From positions 1 to 10,871 of the forward strand of contig JAZNUH010000061.1 of assembly GCA_045592225.1 (NCBI GenBank): 10,871 bases of DNA, in the 5' to 3' direction. Within the stretch, counting starts at the first letter, position 1. Each line of letters begins with the position of its first letter. The position numbers were made by a program, and so were the translations under genes. Of the stretch, positions 1-6,817 are shown piece after piece. The notes below the pieces were generated by a model. It saw only the letters and a list, made by a program, of their open reading frames with translations, was not told the DNA's origin and did not search any database. Source of the DNA: JAZNUH01 sp045592225 (GTDB taxonomy: Bacteria; Bacillota; Clostridia; UMGS1883; UMGS1540).

Positions 1-1071
1 GATATTGAAAGCGGCAGTAAAAGTGCAGTTATGGGCGGCTTTACATCTGTTGCTTGTATGCCCAATACAAATCCTGTAACAGATTCTGCTTCAGTGGTTT
101 CATACATAATCGAAAAAGGAAAGAGTGTTGACTACGCAAATGTTTATCCCATTGGTGCCGTTTCAAAGGGGCTTAAGGGTGAACAGATGGCTGAAATAGG
201 CGAAATGAAGTTTGCGGGAGTTGTAGGTGTGTCCGATGACGGCAGGCCTGTTTCAAATCCTGCACTTATGAAGCGTGCGCTTATTTACGCAAATATGTTT
301 GACACAACTGTTATAAGCCATTGTGAGGACCTTTCACTTGCAGGTGATGGTGTTATGAACGACGGCGAAGTGGCTTCCATAATGGGACTTAAAGGCATTC
401 CCAACTCGGTTGAGGAGGTAATGGTAGCAAGAGATATTCTTATTGCTGAGGCAGAGAATGTACCTGTTCATATAGCCCATGTAAGCACAAAGGGTTCAGT
501 GGAACTTGTGCGCGCTGCCAAAAGCCGCGGTGTAAAGGTAACCTGTGAAACATGCCCCCACTATTTTTCGCTTACTCAGGAGGCGGTAAAGGGTTACAAC
601 ACAAATGCAAAAATGAATCCTCCTCTGCGTACAGACGAGGATGTACAGGCTATAAAAGAGGGTATTGCAGATGGAACAATAGATGCTATTGCCACAGACC
701 ATGCACCCCACCACATTGACGAAAAACGCTGTGAATTTGACAAGGCATCAAACGGTATTATAGGCTTTGAAACTGCACTTCCCCTTGCAATAACATACCT
801 TGTTCGAGAAGGTGTTATTACAATGGCACAGCTTGTTGAAAGAATGAGCATTGCCCCTGCCAACATACTCGGCCTTAACAAGGGCAGTATATCGGTAGGC
901 AAGGCGGCTGATATTACAATTATAAATCCTGATAAGGAAATAGAAGTAACAGAAGAAAATATTGTTTCAAAATCCAAAAACACTCCTTATATCGGCTACA
1001 AGCTGTTTGGTAAGGTATGCTACACAGTGGTTGGCGGTAAAGTAAAAGTAAGAATGGGGGAACTGATGTAA
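1..1071 (+). CDS. pyrC: Dihydroorotase, 5'-truncated by window edge
   Basis: This is the C-terminal 356 residues of a cytosolic class I dihydroorotase, which cyclises N-carbamoyl-L-aspartate to L-dihydroorotate in pyrimidine synthesis. The frame is open from base 1, where the first residues DIESGSKSAVMGGFTSV match the part of the family just after the HxH metal site. The family is usually about 425 residues, so some 65-70 residues, including HxH, lie upstream. The ATG at 31 is internal. Visible active-site motifs, counted from the first residue in the window, are CMPNTNP (19-25), SDDG (78-81), SHCED (106-110), HIAHVST (157-163), CETCPHYF (182-189) and ATDHAPHH (231-238). By family knowledge the Asp of SDDG, the His of SHCED and HVST and the Asp of ATDHAPH are metal or catalytic residues. 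The stop codon touches the pyrF start with no gap. No damage is seen in the visible part. Confidence 0.96.
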   Translation, partial: DIESGSKSAVMGGFTSVACMPNTNPVTDSASVVSYIIEKGKSVDYANVYPIGAVSKGLKGEQMAEIGEMKFAGVVGVSDDGRPVSNPALMKRALIYANMFDTTVISHCEDLSLAGDGVMNDGEVASIMGLKGIPNSVEEVMVARDILIAEAENVPVHIAHVSTKGSVELVRAAKSRGVKVTCETCPHYFSLTQEAVKGYNTNAKMNPPLRTDEDVQAIKEGIADGTIDAIATDHAPHHIDEKRCEFDKASNGIIGFETALPLAITYLVREGVITMAQLVERMSIAPANILGLNKGSISVGKAADITIINPDKEIEVTEENIVSKSKNTPYIGYKLFGKVCYTVVGGKVKVRMGELM

Positions 1072-2007
1072 ATGAGCATTTCGGAACTTATAAAGAAAAT
1101 AAGAGAAAAAGAGAATCCCACAATTGCAGGTCTTGACCCTGAGCTTTCATACGTTCCTGAATATATAAGAAACGAGGCTTTTGCAAAGTACGGCAAAACT
1201 CTTGAGGGTGCGGCGGAAGCACTGTGGCAGTTTAACCGCGGACTTATTGATGCTCTGTGTGATGTTGTTCCTGCAGTAAAGCCCCAGTCAGCATACTATG
1301 AAATGTACGGCATACCCGGTATAATGACTCTTGACAAGACAATGAAATACGCAAGAGAAAAGGGCCTGTATGTTCTGCTTGATGTAAAAAGAGGAGATAT
1401 AGGCAAAACAGCGGGAGCATATTCTGCGGCATATATCGGCGAAACAGATATAGAAGGCGAAAAGGTACGCGCCTTTACTCCTGATGGTGTAACTGTTAAT
1501 CCTTATTTGGGAAGTGACGGTATAAAACCCTTTGCCGATGATGCAAACAAATACGGCAAAAGCATATTTGTACTTGTTAAAACCTCCAATGCTTCTTCGG
1601 GAGAATTGCAGGATTTAACCATAGATGACGAAACTGTTTTTGAAAAGTGTGCACATATTGTTGACTCCTTCTCTAAGCAGGAAATTGGTGAATACGGCTT
1701 TGGTAACGTAGGCTGTGTTGTTGGTGCAACATATCCGAGACAGGCAGAGGTACTCAGAAAAATACTGCCCAATACATTCTTCTTAGTACCCGGCTATGGT
1801 GCACAGGGCGGCGGCGCAGATGATGTTATGCCTTGCTTTAACGATAATGGTGAGGGTGCTATTGTAAACTCTTCAAGAGGAATTATGTGCGCTTATAAGA
1901 AAGAAGGCTGTGATGAACATGATTTCGCCGGCGCGGCAAGACGTGAGGCAATAAATATGAAAAACAGCCTGAATGAAGCTATTGCCAGAAGAAAGGGTAC
2001 AGTATGA
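1072..2007 (+). CDS. pyrF: Orotidine 5'-phosphate decarboxylase, long form
   Basis: This cytosolic enzyme decarboxylates OMP to UMP, the last step of de novo UMP synthesis. At 311 residues it belongs to the longer bacterial subfamily rather than the roughly 240-residue B. subtilis type. The N-terminal PTIAGLDPE (16-24), AVKPQSAYYE (68-77) and the signature LLDVKRGDIGKT (102-113) are present, so the family's catalytic Asp104-Lys106-Asp109 set is intact, with Lys70 as the preceding partner. The phosphate-binding end is seen as VPGYGAQGG and IVNSSRGI. The ATG directly abuts the pyrC stop, with a GGGGG purine run at 1056-1060 as ribosome site. Its TGA overlaps the pyrK ATG by four bases (ATGA), a standard sign of translational coupling. 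Confidence 0.97.
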   Translation: MSISELIKKIREKENPTIAGLDPELSYVPEYIRNEAFAKYGKTLEGAAEALWQFNRGLIDALCDVVPAVKPQSAYYEMYGIPGIMTLDKTMKYAREKGLYVLLDVKRGDIGKTAGAYSAAYIGETDIEGEKVRAFTPDGVTVNPYLGSDGIKPFADDANKYGKSIFVLVKTSNASSGELQDLTIDDETVFEKCAHIVDSFSKQEIGEYGFGNVGCVVGATYPRQAEVLRKILPNTFFLVPGYGAQGGGADDVMPCFNDNGEGAIVNSSRGIMCAYKKEGCDEHDFAGAARREAINMKNSLNEAIARRKGTV

Positions 2008-2750
2008 GCGAAAAAAAGAGAAGCTATGACTGCACTATAAGCAGTATAGAAGAAATTGCAAAGGACATATTTGATGTAAGAATTTTGTGTCCCGAAATTG
2101 CAAAAGAGGCACAACCCGGACAGTTTTTACATATAAAATGCAATGATGCATTAACACCCCTTTTAAGACGTCCCATAAGCATTTGTGATGTGGAGGGCGA
2201 CTGTGTAAGATTTGTGTTTGAACGCAAAGGCGAAGGCACTGCTTTAATTGCACAGAAAAAAGCGGGAGAAACAATAAATGTTTTAGGACCTTTGGGTCAG
2301 GGCTTTGAAGTAAGAAATGGAAAATGCGTTCTCATCGGTGGCGGTGTTGGTATTTTCCCCTTGCTTATGCTTGCAAAAAAACTGCCCCGGCGTCCAACAA
2401 TTATTTTGGGTTTCCGAAGTGAAGACAGAATTGTTCTCAAAGACGATTTTGCCGAGGTTGGCGATGTATATATTGCCACCGACGACGGAAGTGCGGGCTT
2501 CCACGGTACAGTTATGGGGGTGGAAGCGATAAATGGTGGAGATATGTATTATTCCTGCGGCCCCACACCTATGCTTAAAGCAGTTAAAGAATACGCAGAG
2601 GAAATAGAAAAACCGGCGCAGATTTCAATGGAACAGAGAATGGGTTGTGGAATAGGTGCATGTCTGGTTTGTACCTGCAAGGTTGACGGACATAACGAAA
2701 AGGTGTGCCAGAAGGGCCCTGTTTTCTGGAGTGGGGAGGTTGAATTTTAA
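2004..2750 (+). CDS. pyrK: Dihydroorotate dehydrogenase B electron transfer subunit
   Basis: This is the FAD and [2Fe-2S] subunit that passes electrons from PyrD to NAD+ in the heterotetrameric class 1B dihydroorotate dehydrogenase. Its 248 residues show a ferredoxin-reductase-like layout: a FAD-binding RRPISI (55-60), a nucleotide-binding IGGGVGIFPL (111-120), CGPTPM (185-190), and a C-terminal iron-sulphur site. The site is C215-x4-C220-x2-C223-x11-C235, all four expected cysteine ligands being present within GCGIGACLVC and KVCQKGPVF. The start overlaps the pyrF stop by four bases, and AAAGGG just upstream serves as ribosome site. The stop shares one base with the pyrD start (TAATG). Adjacency to PyrD of class 1B fixes its partner and makes a B-type enzyme, not a fumarate-using class 1A enzyme, the likely assembly. 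Confidence 0.97.
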   Translation: MSEKKRSYDCTISSIEEIAKDIFDVRILCPEIAKEAQPGQFLHIKCNDALTPLLRRPISICDVEGDCVRFVFERKGEGTALIAQKKAGETINVLGPLGQGFEVRNGKCVLIGGGVGIFPLLMLAKKLPRRPTIILGFRSEDRIVLKDDFAEVGDVYIATDDGSAGFHGTVMGVEAINGGDMYYSCGPTPMLKAVKEYAEEIEKPAQISMEQRMGCGIGACLVCTCKVDGHNEKVCQKGPVFWSGEVEF

Positions 2751-3655
2751 TGAATACAAGCATTAATTTTTGCGGAATTGAATTTAAAAACCCCATAATC
2801 ACAGCCTCGGGCACCTGCAACTTTGGTATGGAGCAAAACGAATATTTTGATATAAGCGAGCTGGGCGGCATTTGTGTTAAGGGACTTACCTTAAAGCCGA
2901 GAGAGGGAAATCCCTCTCCCCGAATTGCTGAAACACCGGCGGGTATTTTAAACAGTGTAGGATTGCAGAACCCCGGTGTTAAAAGCTTTGTTAACGATAT
3001 TATGCCTATAATAAAAGGCAAAACAAATATTATTGCAAACATCGCAGGCAGCACACAGGAAGAATACGAAGAAATGGCAGAAATTCTGTCGGATTCTGAC
3101 GTGCAGCTTATAGAGGTTAACCTTTCCTGCCCCAATGTAAAGGCGGGTGGAGTTGCATTTGGTACCGACCCCAAAATACTGGAGCAGGTTACCCGTGCAG
3201 TAAGAAACAGATGCAAAAAACCTATTGCAATAAAGCTTACACCTAATGTAACAAGTATTGCCGATATGGCAAAGGCGGCAGAAGCCGGCGGTGCAGATGC
3301 AGTATCGCTTATAAATACTCTTTTAGGTATGAGAATAGATGTAAGAACAAGACGACCCGTGCTTTACCAGAATGTTGGCGGACTTTCGGGTCCCGCTGTA
3401 AAGCCTGTTGCTGTACGTATGGTATGGCAGGTTAAAAATGCAGTTAACATTCCCATAATCGGTATGGGTGGAATTGCAACCGGTGAGGATGCGGCAGAAT
3501 TTATGCTTGCAGGCGCATCACTTACGGCGGTAGGAACCATGAGTCTTGTAAATCCCGATGCACCCTATACCGTACTTTGCGGATTTAAGGATTATATGCA
3601 GAAATACGGAATAGAAAATGCCGCAGACTTAATCGGAGGGGTGAAGACCTTTTGA
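2750..3655 (+). CDS. pyrD: Dihydroorotate dehydrogenase B, catalytic FMN subunit
   Basis: This is the FMN-containing subunit oxidising dihydroorotate to orotate, cytosolic and partnered with PyrK. At 301 residues it has class 1B length. Key features are the N-terminal NPIITASGTCNFG (14-26), KGLTLKPREGNPSPR (44-58), NSVGLQNPGV (68-77) and the active-site loop EVNLSCPNVKAGG (122-134). Cys127 in that loop is in the place of the catalytic base of class 1 enzymes, where class 2 enzymes have Ser. The FMN phosphate-binding end is IPIIGMGGIATGEDA. A strong GGGGAGG at 2733-2739 precedes the ATG, which overlaps the pyrK stop by one base. The TGA stop overlaps the TTG start of the next gene. There is no N-terminal membrane segment, as expected for a soluble class 1 enzyme. 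Confidence 0.97.
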   Translation: MNTSINFCGIEFKNPIITASGTCNFGMEQNEYFDISELGGICVKGLTLKPREGNPSPRIAETPAGILNSVGLQNPGVKSFVNDIMPIIKGKTNIIANIAGSTQEEYEEMAEILSDSDVQLIEVNLSCPNVKAGGVAFGTDPKILEQVTRAVRNRCKKPIAIKLTPNVTSIADMAKAAEAGGADAVSLINTLLGMRIDVRTRRPVLYQNVGGLSGPAVKPVAVRMVWQVKNAVNIPIIGMGGIATGEDAAEFMLAGASLTAVGTMSLVNPDAPYTVLCGFKDYMQKYGIENAADLIGGVKTF

Positions 3656-4299
3656 CAACGGTATATTTTGTCCGTCACGGAGAGGCTGAAGGAAATATAA
3701 ACCGTGTTTTTCACGGACATTATAATTCTTCGCTTACCAAAAACGGGGAGATGCAGGCAGAAAAAATAAGAGAGCGCCTTTGCGGCACACACTTTGACCG
3801 CGTGTATTCAAGCGACCTGGACAGGGCATATAACACAGCACTGCCTATGGCTAAGGAGAGAGGACTTGAAATTACAAAGCTTTCAAACCTTCGTGAGATA
3901 CACGGTGGCGAGTGGGAAAACCGCCCCTGGGAGGAGCTTCCTGTAAAATTTGCCGAAAGCTATAATGCGTGGGCAACCGCACCCCACACACTGCAGATGC
4001 CCGGCGGAGAAAGTATGCAGGGCTTTCAGGACAGGGTTTATTCATGTGTTATGAATATTGTAAAAGAAAACAAAGGTAAAAGCATACTCATAACAACCCA
4101 CGGCACAGTATTAAGGGTGCTTTTATGTAAGTTTAAAGGACTGCCTTTATCAGAAATTGAAAAGGTACGGTGGGGAGATAACACTGCACTTACGATAATG
4201 GAATTTGATGATGACAAATGCCGCATAGTGCTTGAAAGCGACGGCTCACATTTAGGTGAACTGAGCACACTTGCAAAGCAGAAATGGTGGCGTGAATAA
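3652..4299 (+). CDS. Histidine phosphatase family protein inside the pyr operon
   Basis: This 215-residue cytosolic protein belongs to the histidine phosphatase (phosphoglycerate mutase-like) superfamily. The phosphoacceptor motif FVRHGEAEGN (6-15) places the catalytic His at residue 9, SSDLDRAYNTA (53-63) gives the conserved Arg58, GGEWE (85-89) supplies an acidic residue, and TTHGTVLRVLL (148-158) gives the second His at 150. The 'dependent' phosphoglycerate mutases are longer, so a phosphatase of the CobC/PhoE type is more likely than a glycolytic mutase. The substrate cannot be read from sequence. The start is TTG, overlapping the pyrD stop in TTGA, with GGAGGGG at 3635-3641; no in-frame ATG competes near there. 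Its position between pyrD and pyrE, in overlap with pyrD, suggests co-expression and perhaps a role on a pyrimidine nucleotide or PRPP-related phosphate. That role is inference only. Confidence 0.9.
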   Translation: MTTVYFVRHGEAEGNINRVFHGHYNSSLTKNGEMQAEKIRERLCGTHFDRVYSSDLDRAYNTALPMAKERGLEITKLSNLREIHGGEWENRPWEELPVKFAESYNAWATAPHTLQMPGGESMQGFQDRVYSCVMNIVKENKGKSILITTHGTVLRVLLCKFKGLPLSEIEKVRWGDNTALTIMEFDDDKCRIVLESDGSHLGELSTLAKQKWWRE

Positions 4300-4325
4300 A
4301 TAAAAAATGAAAGGAATTTAAAATT

Positions 4326-4901
4326 ATGACAAACGAAAGAGTTTTAGAAATACTTAAAGAGGCAGGAGTGCTTCTGGAAGGACATTTTCTGCTTACATCG
4401 GGCAGACACAGTGCAAAATATCTGCAGTGTGCAAAGATATTCCAGTACACAAAATATGCCGAAGAGCTGTGCGCTGACCTTGCATCAAAATACAAGGATG
4501 CAGGCATTGACGTTGTAATAGGACCGGCAATAGGTGCTATTCAGATGTCTTATGAAGTAAGCAGACATTTAGGTGTTAAAAACATTTTTGCAGAACGTGA
4601 AAACGGCGCAATGACACTTCGCCGCGGCTTTACTATAGAAAAGGGACAGAAGGTGCTTGTGGTAGAAGATGTTATTACAACAGGCGGCTCTGTAAAAGAA
4701 GTAATTGAAATAGTTAAGGAAAACGGCGGTATAGTTGCAGGCGTTGGCTGTGTTGTTGACCGTACAGGCGGTAAAATTGATTTTGGTACAGAATTTAACG
4801 CAGTAATTTCTATGAATGTTGAATCCTTTGAAGCTGACGAGTGTCCTCTGTGTAAGCAGGGATTACCTGTTGTTAAGCCCGGCAGCAGAGCTATAAAATA
4901 A
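4326..4901 (+). CDS. pyrE: Orotate phosphoribosyltransferase
   Basis: This enzyme joins orotate to PRPP to give OMP, the step before PyrF. The 191-residue protein has the type I phosphoribosyltransferase fold. The N-terminal hood holds LLTSGRHSAKY (22-32), and the PRPP-binding motif VLVVEDVITTGGS lies at 110-122 with its two acidic residues E114 and D115. The flexible-loop region around RENGAMTLRRGF (91-102) carries basic residues. The C-terminal tail with CPLC (173-176) and a PGSR ending is typical, from memory, of a PyrE subgroup common in Clostridia and related groups. An AAGGA at 4311-4315 lies ten bases upstream of the ATG. The 26-base gap after the phosphatase gene is the first real gap in the operon, but it shows no terminator. 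Confidence 0.96.
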   Translation: MTNERVLEILKEAGVLLEGHFLLTSGRHSAKYLQCAKIFQYTKYAEELCADLASKYKDAGIDVVIGPAIGAIQMSYEVSRHLGVKNIFAERENGAMTLRRGFTIEKGQKVLVVEDVITTGGSVKEVIEIVKENGGIVAGVGCVVDRTGGKIDFGTEFNAVISMNVESFEADECPLCKQGLPVVKPGSRAIK

Positions 4902-4923
4902 AATCAGGAAAGGCGATACCCAT

Positions 4924-5928
4924 ATGAAGAAAATACTTATTACCGGCGGTGCAGGCTTTATAGGAAGTCACACATCAGTTGAAATGCTCGATGCCGGATA
5001 CGAAATTGTTATAGTTGACAATTTTTCCAATTCAAAACCTGAAACGATAGACAAAATAAAGGAAATTACAGGCAAGGATTTTAAATTCTATGAAGCAGAC
5101 CTGACAGACAGAGAAGCGGTTGAAAAAATCTTTGACGAAAACGATATTTCGGGTGTTATTCACTTTGCAGGCTATAAGGCAGTTGGAGAGTCTGTTGCGA
5201 AGCCTGTTATGTACTACCACAATAATATATTAAGTACATTGGTGCTGTGTGATGTAATGGCAAAGCACAATGTAAAAAACATTGTATTCAGTTCATCGGC
5301 AACTGTTTACGGGGACCCTGCAAGTGTACCCATAAAAGAGGACTTTCCTCTCCACACAACAAACCCATACGGCAGCACAAAGCTTATGATTGAACAAATG
5401 CTGCACGATATTCATACAGCAGACGAGGAATGGGGAATAGTAATTTTGCGTTACTTCAATCCCATCGGCGCACATAAAAGCGGTCTGATTGGTGAAAACC
5501 CCAACGGTATTCCAAATAACCTTCTGCCCTTTGTGGCAAAGGTTGCATCGGGTCAGCTGCCTTGCCTCAGTGTTTTTGGCAACGATTACAACACCGTTGA
5601 CGGAACAGGTGTAAGAGATTACATTCACGTTGTTGACTTAAGTCTTGGTCACGTAAAGGCAATCCAGAAGCTTGAAAAAGGTAACGGTATATATACCTAT
5701 AATCTCGGTACAGGTAATGGTTATAGTGTATTGCAGATAGTTAAATCCTTTGAAAAGGTAAATAACGTAACAGTAAACTACCGCATTACAGAACGCCGCC
5801 CCGGAGATATAGCAGAGTGCTATGCAGACCCTGCTCTTGCAAAGGAGGAGCTTGACTGGGAGGCAACACGCGGTCTTGACGAAATGTGCAGAGATTTGTG
5901 GAATTATACAGTAAAACATAATAAATAA
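4924..5928 (+). CDS. galE: UDP-glucose 4-epimerase
   Basis: This cytosolic short-chain dehydrogenase/reductase family enzyme interconverts UDP-glucose and UDP-galactose using tightly bound NAD+. At 334 residues it is full length. The NAD-binding TGGAGFIGSH is at 7-16. The catalytic set is seen as SSSATVYG (123-130), Tyr149 and Lys153 in NPYGSTK, in the same spacing as the E. coli enzyme. FNPIGAH and the GVRDYIHVVDL stretch are typical of GalE rather than of nucleotide-sugar dehydratases. AGGAAAGG at 4906-4913 precedes the ATG. It follows pyrE by 22 bases with no terminator between, so it is probably the last gene of the pyrimidine transcript. The product of that pathway, UMP, feeds the UDP-sugar pool that this enzyme acts on. 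Some GalE proteins also act on UDP-GlcNAc, which cannot be judged here. Confidence 0.95.
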   Translation: MKKILITGGAGFIGSHTSVEMLDAGYEIVIVDNFSNSKPETIDKIKEITGKDFKFYEADLTDREAVEKIFDENDISGVIHFAGYKAVGESVAKPVMYYHNNILSTLVLCDVMAKHNVKNIVFSSSATVYGDPASVPIKEDFPLHTTNPYGSTKLMIEQMLHDIHTADEEWGIVILRYFNPIGAHKSGLIGENPNGIPNNLLPFVAKVASGQLPCLSVFGNDYNTVDGTGVRDYIHVVDLSLGHVKAIQKLEKGNGIYTYNLGTGNGYSVLQIVKSFEKVNNVTVNYRITERRPGDIAECYADPALAKEELDWEATRGLDEMCRDLWNYTVKHNK

Positions 5929-5931
5929 TTA

Positions 5932-5957
5932 AAACCCCGATTTTATAATCGGGGTTT
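5932..5957. terminator. Bidirectional intrinsic terminator between convergent genes
   Basis: The stem is perfect over 11 bp (AAACCCCGATT at 5932-5942 with AATCGGGGTTT at 5947-5957) around a TTAT loop. On the minus strand it is followed by TTTTAATTATTT, a good U-tract; on the plus strand the tract is weaker (TTTACTTATTT). It sits between the galE stop and the stop codon of the converging membrane-protein gene, whose last codon lies at the stem edge, so one hairpin probably serves both. Confidence 0.88.
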
Positions 5958-6363
5958 ACTTATTTAACAAAACAAACGCAGTAATAATAGCTATGAGAAA
6001 GATTATTGCCGGAATAAAAGGTGATAATCTTCTTTTTTTATGCGGTAAATCAAGCTCTGCGGGATTAAACTCTTCCCATACTGTTTTTTTCTCTGCGTAT
6101 ACGGTAAAGGGTGTGCGTGATTTAGAATTATCATCACCTGAATCATAAAAGCCAATCACCTCATATCCGTTGTGGTACGGGTTTACACAAAACATATTCA
6201 TAGGCGGAAACTTAGCATCTGCCGGTGTTTTACTTTCTGATTTTATAAGAGAAACAGAGTATAAAACTGCTTCTTCTTTTTCTGTGATGTAGGATTTTTC
6301 TGCAATGAAATCATCAACCATTTTACAAAAATATTTGTACTGCTCTTGTGTACACTCTCTCAT
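5956..6363 (-). CDS. Unrecognised C-terminally anchored membrane protein
   Basis: I do not recognise this 135-residue protein. Residues 1-108 are soluble-looking and mixed in charge. They begin with a likely helical part rich in Glu, Lys and aromatic residues, and continue through a segment with NPYHNGYEVIGFYDSGDD (61-78) that looks like beta structure. A basic cluster KKRR (109-112) precedes one hydrophobic helix at about 115-133, ending two residues before the C-terminus. With no signal peptide, this is a tail-anchored topology with the main domain in the cytosol, by the positive-inside rule. The start is well supported: GGGAGGTG lies four bases before the ATG. A promoter with TTGACA lies upstream. 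It is transcribed away from the HTH regulator gene at 6471, which probably controls it. It shares the terminator of galE. Confidence 0.8.
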   Translation of the reverse strand: MRECTQEQYKYFCKMVDDFIAEKSYITEKEEAVLYSVSLIKSESKTPADAKFPPMNMFCVNPYHNGYEVIGFYDSGDDNSKSRTPFTVYAEKKTVWEEFNPAELDLPHKKRRLSPFIPAIIFLIAIITAFVLLNK

Positions 6364-6396
6364 TTGACACCTCCCTTTCGTCTTTTTATAGCCTAT

Positions 6397-6425
6397 ATTG
6401 TATTATATATAGCCTATTTTGTCAA
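6397..6425 (-). promoter_or_regulatory. Sigma-A type promoter for the tail-anchored protein gene
   Basis: Read on the minus strand, a perfect TTGACA -35 (plus positions 6420-6425) is followed after exactly 17 bases by TACAAT as -10 (6397-6402). Transcription would begin near 6390, giving a leader of about 26 bases containing the GGGAGGTG ribosome site. Both boxes fall inside the phased direct repeats described separately, so a protein bound there would block this promoter. Confidence 0.75.
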
Positions 6426-6436
6426 TACTAAAAGTC

Positions 6437-6442
6437 TATAAT
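6437..6442 (+). promoter_or_regulatory. Probable -10 box for the HTH regulator gene
   Basis: A perfect TATAAT lies here, 28 bases upstream of the GTG start at 6471, which would put the transcript start near 6449. No good -35 stands at 16-18 bases: the best match, TTGTCA at 6419-6424, is only 12 bases away. An alternative -10, ATTAAT (6441-6446), fits that -35 at 16 bases. A weak or activator-helped promoter is possible. Confidence 0.45.
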
Positions 6443-6457
6443 TAATTGTGTGGTATT

Positions 6458-6467
6458 GGAGGTGGGG
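6458..6467 (+). promoter_or_regulatory. Ribosome binding site that fixes the HTH gene start
   Basis: GGAGGTGGGG lies three bases before the GTG at 6471. Because it lies downstream of the in-frame GTG at 6450, it argues strongly for the 6471 start. Confidence 0.75.
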
Positions 6468-6470
6468 AAT

Positions 6471-6713
6471 GTGGATACTTACACATTGGTTAAAAACAGG
6501 ATTATTTTTTTATGTTATGACAGGCATATAACCATAAATAAGCTTGCTACAAATTCGGGGGTTGCACCATCAACCATTAAAAATATTTTATACGGCAAAA
6601 GTCAGAACCCGGGGATTATTACTTTGAAAATGTTGTGTGACGGACTTTCTATATCCTTGACAGAATTTTTTAATACAGAAGAGTTTAAAAACCTTGAGCA
6701 GGAATTAAAATAG
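6471..6713 (+). CDS. Small Cro/C1 (XRE) family HTH regulator
   Basis: This 80-residue DNA-binding protein consists of little more than one Cro/C1-type helix-turn-helix domain. The domain shows the pattern TINKLATNSGVAPSTIKNIL at about 21-40, with ITLKMLCDGLSISLTEFF (50-67) completing the five-helix bundle and a short acidic tail after it. There is no effector or dimerisation domain beyond this, as in small phage-type or toxin-antitoxin-type repressors. The start is set at GTG 6471 from the ribosome site at 6458-6467; the longer in-frame option from 6450 would add seven residues and leave the ribosome site inside the gene. It is divergent from the tail-anchored membrane protein gene and separated from it by 107 bases that carry repeated operator-like sites. 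It ends just before its own terminator. Confidence 0.85.
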   Translation: MDTYTLVKNRIIFLCYDRHITINKLATNSGVAPSTIKNILYGKSQNPGIITLKMLCDGLSISLTEFFNTEEFKNLEQELK

Positions 6714-6720
6714 GTTTAAA

Positions 6721-6746
6721 AGACGCATATAATATGCGTCTTTTTG
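6721..6746 (+). terminator. Intrinsic terminator of the HTH regulator gene
   Basis: A nine-base-pair stem, AGACGCATA (6721-6729) with TATGCGTCT (6733-6741), closes on a TAA loop and is followed by TTTTT up to 6745. It lies eight bases after the stop codon and before the next promoter, so the HTH gene is likely monocistronic. Confidence 0.88.
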
Positions 6747-6751
6747 TATAC

Positions 6752-6781
6752 TTGACTTGATAAGTACATAAATGGTATAAT
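6752..6781 (+). promoter_or_regulatory. Promoter of the acyltransferase-like/ligase/permease unit
   Basis: TTGACT (6752-6757) and TATAAT (6776-6781) are 18 bases apart, and TG one base before the -10 gives an extended -10 form. The transcript would start near 6788, leaving a leader of about 30 bases with AAGGAG. No operator is apparent. Confidence 0.75.
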
Positions 6782-6802
6782 AATGTCGTATTGTGTGAAA
6801 AA

Positions 6803-6808
6803 AAGGAG
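6803..6808 (+). promoter_or_regulatory. Ribosome binding site deciding the start at 6818
   Basis: AAGGAG lies nine bases before the ATG at 6818 but only three before the ATG at 6812. The spacing favours 6818. The in-frame TTG at 6791 lies upstream of this site and almost at the predicted transcript start, so it is unlikely. Confidence 0.65.
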
Positions 6809-6817
6809 AAAATGAAA

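Larger units (their letters stand above)
6387..6442. promoter_or_regulatory. Phased direct repeats, candidate operator
   Basis: TATAGCCTATATTGT (6387-6401) recurs as TATAGCCTATTTTGT (6408-6422), 14 of 15 bases alike and offset by 21 bp. A degenerate third copy, AGTCTATAAT (6433-6442), lies a further 22 bp along when aligned on the AGCCTAT core. The period matches two turns of the DNA helix, so the cores lie on one face. The first two copies cover the minus-strand promoter and the third covers the likely -10 of the regulator gene. An autoregulating HTH protein from the adjacent gene is the obvious candidate ligand; this is inference. Confidence 0.6.

Noticed and set aside
1..30. PyrR-type attenuator or other leader control of the pyr operon
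   Set aside because: The window begins inside pyrC, so the operon's leader and promoter are not visible.
2584..3216. A 210-codon open frame on the minus strand
   Set aside because: It lies wholly antisense to pyrK and pyrD, whose motifs are intact, and shows no domain or coherent ribosome site.
6450..6470. GTG at 6450 as start of the HTH gene
   Set aside because: The ribosome site GGAGGTGGGG lies downstream of it and fits the GTG at 6471.
6791..6817. TTG at 6791 as start of the E2-like gene
   Set aside because: It is almost at the predicted transcript start and upstream of AAGGAG, which is well placed for the ATG at 6818.
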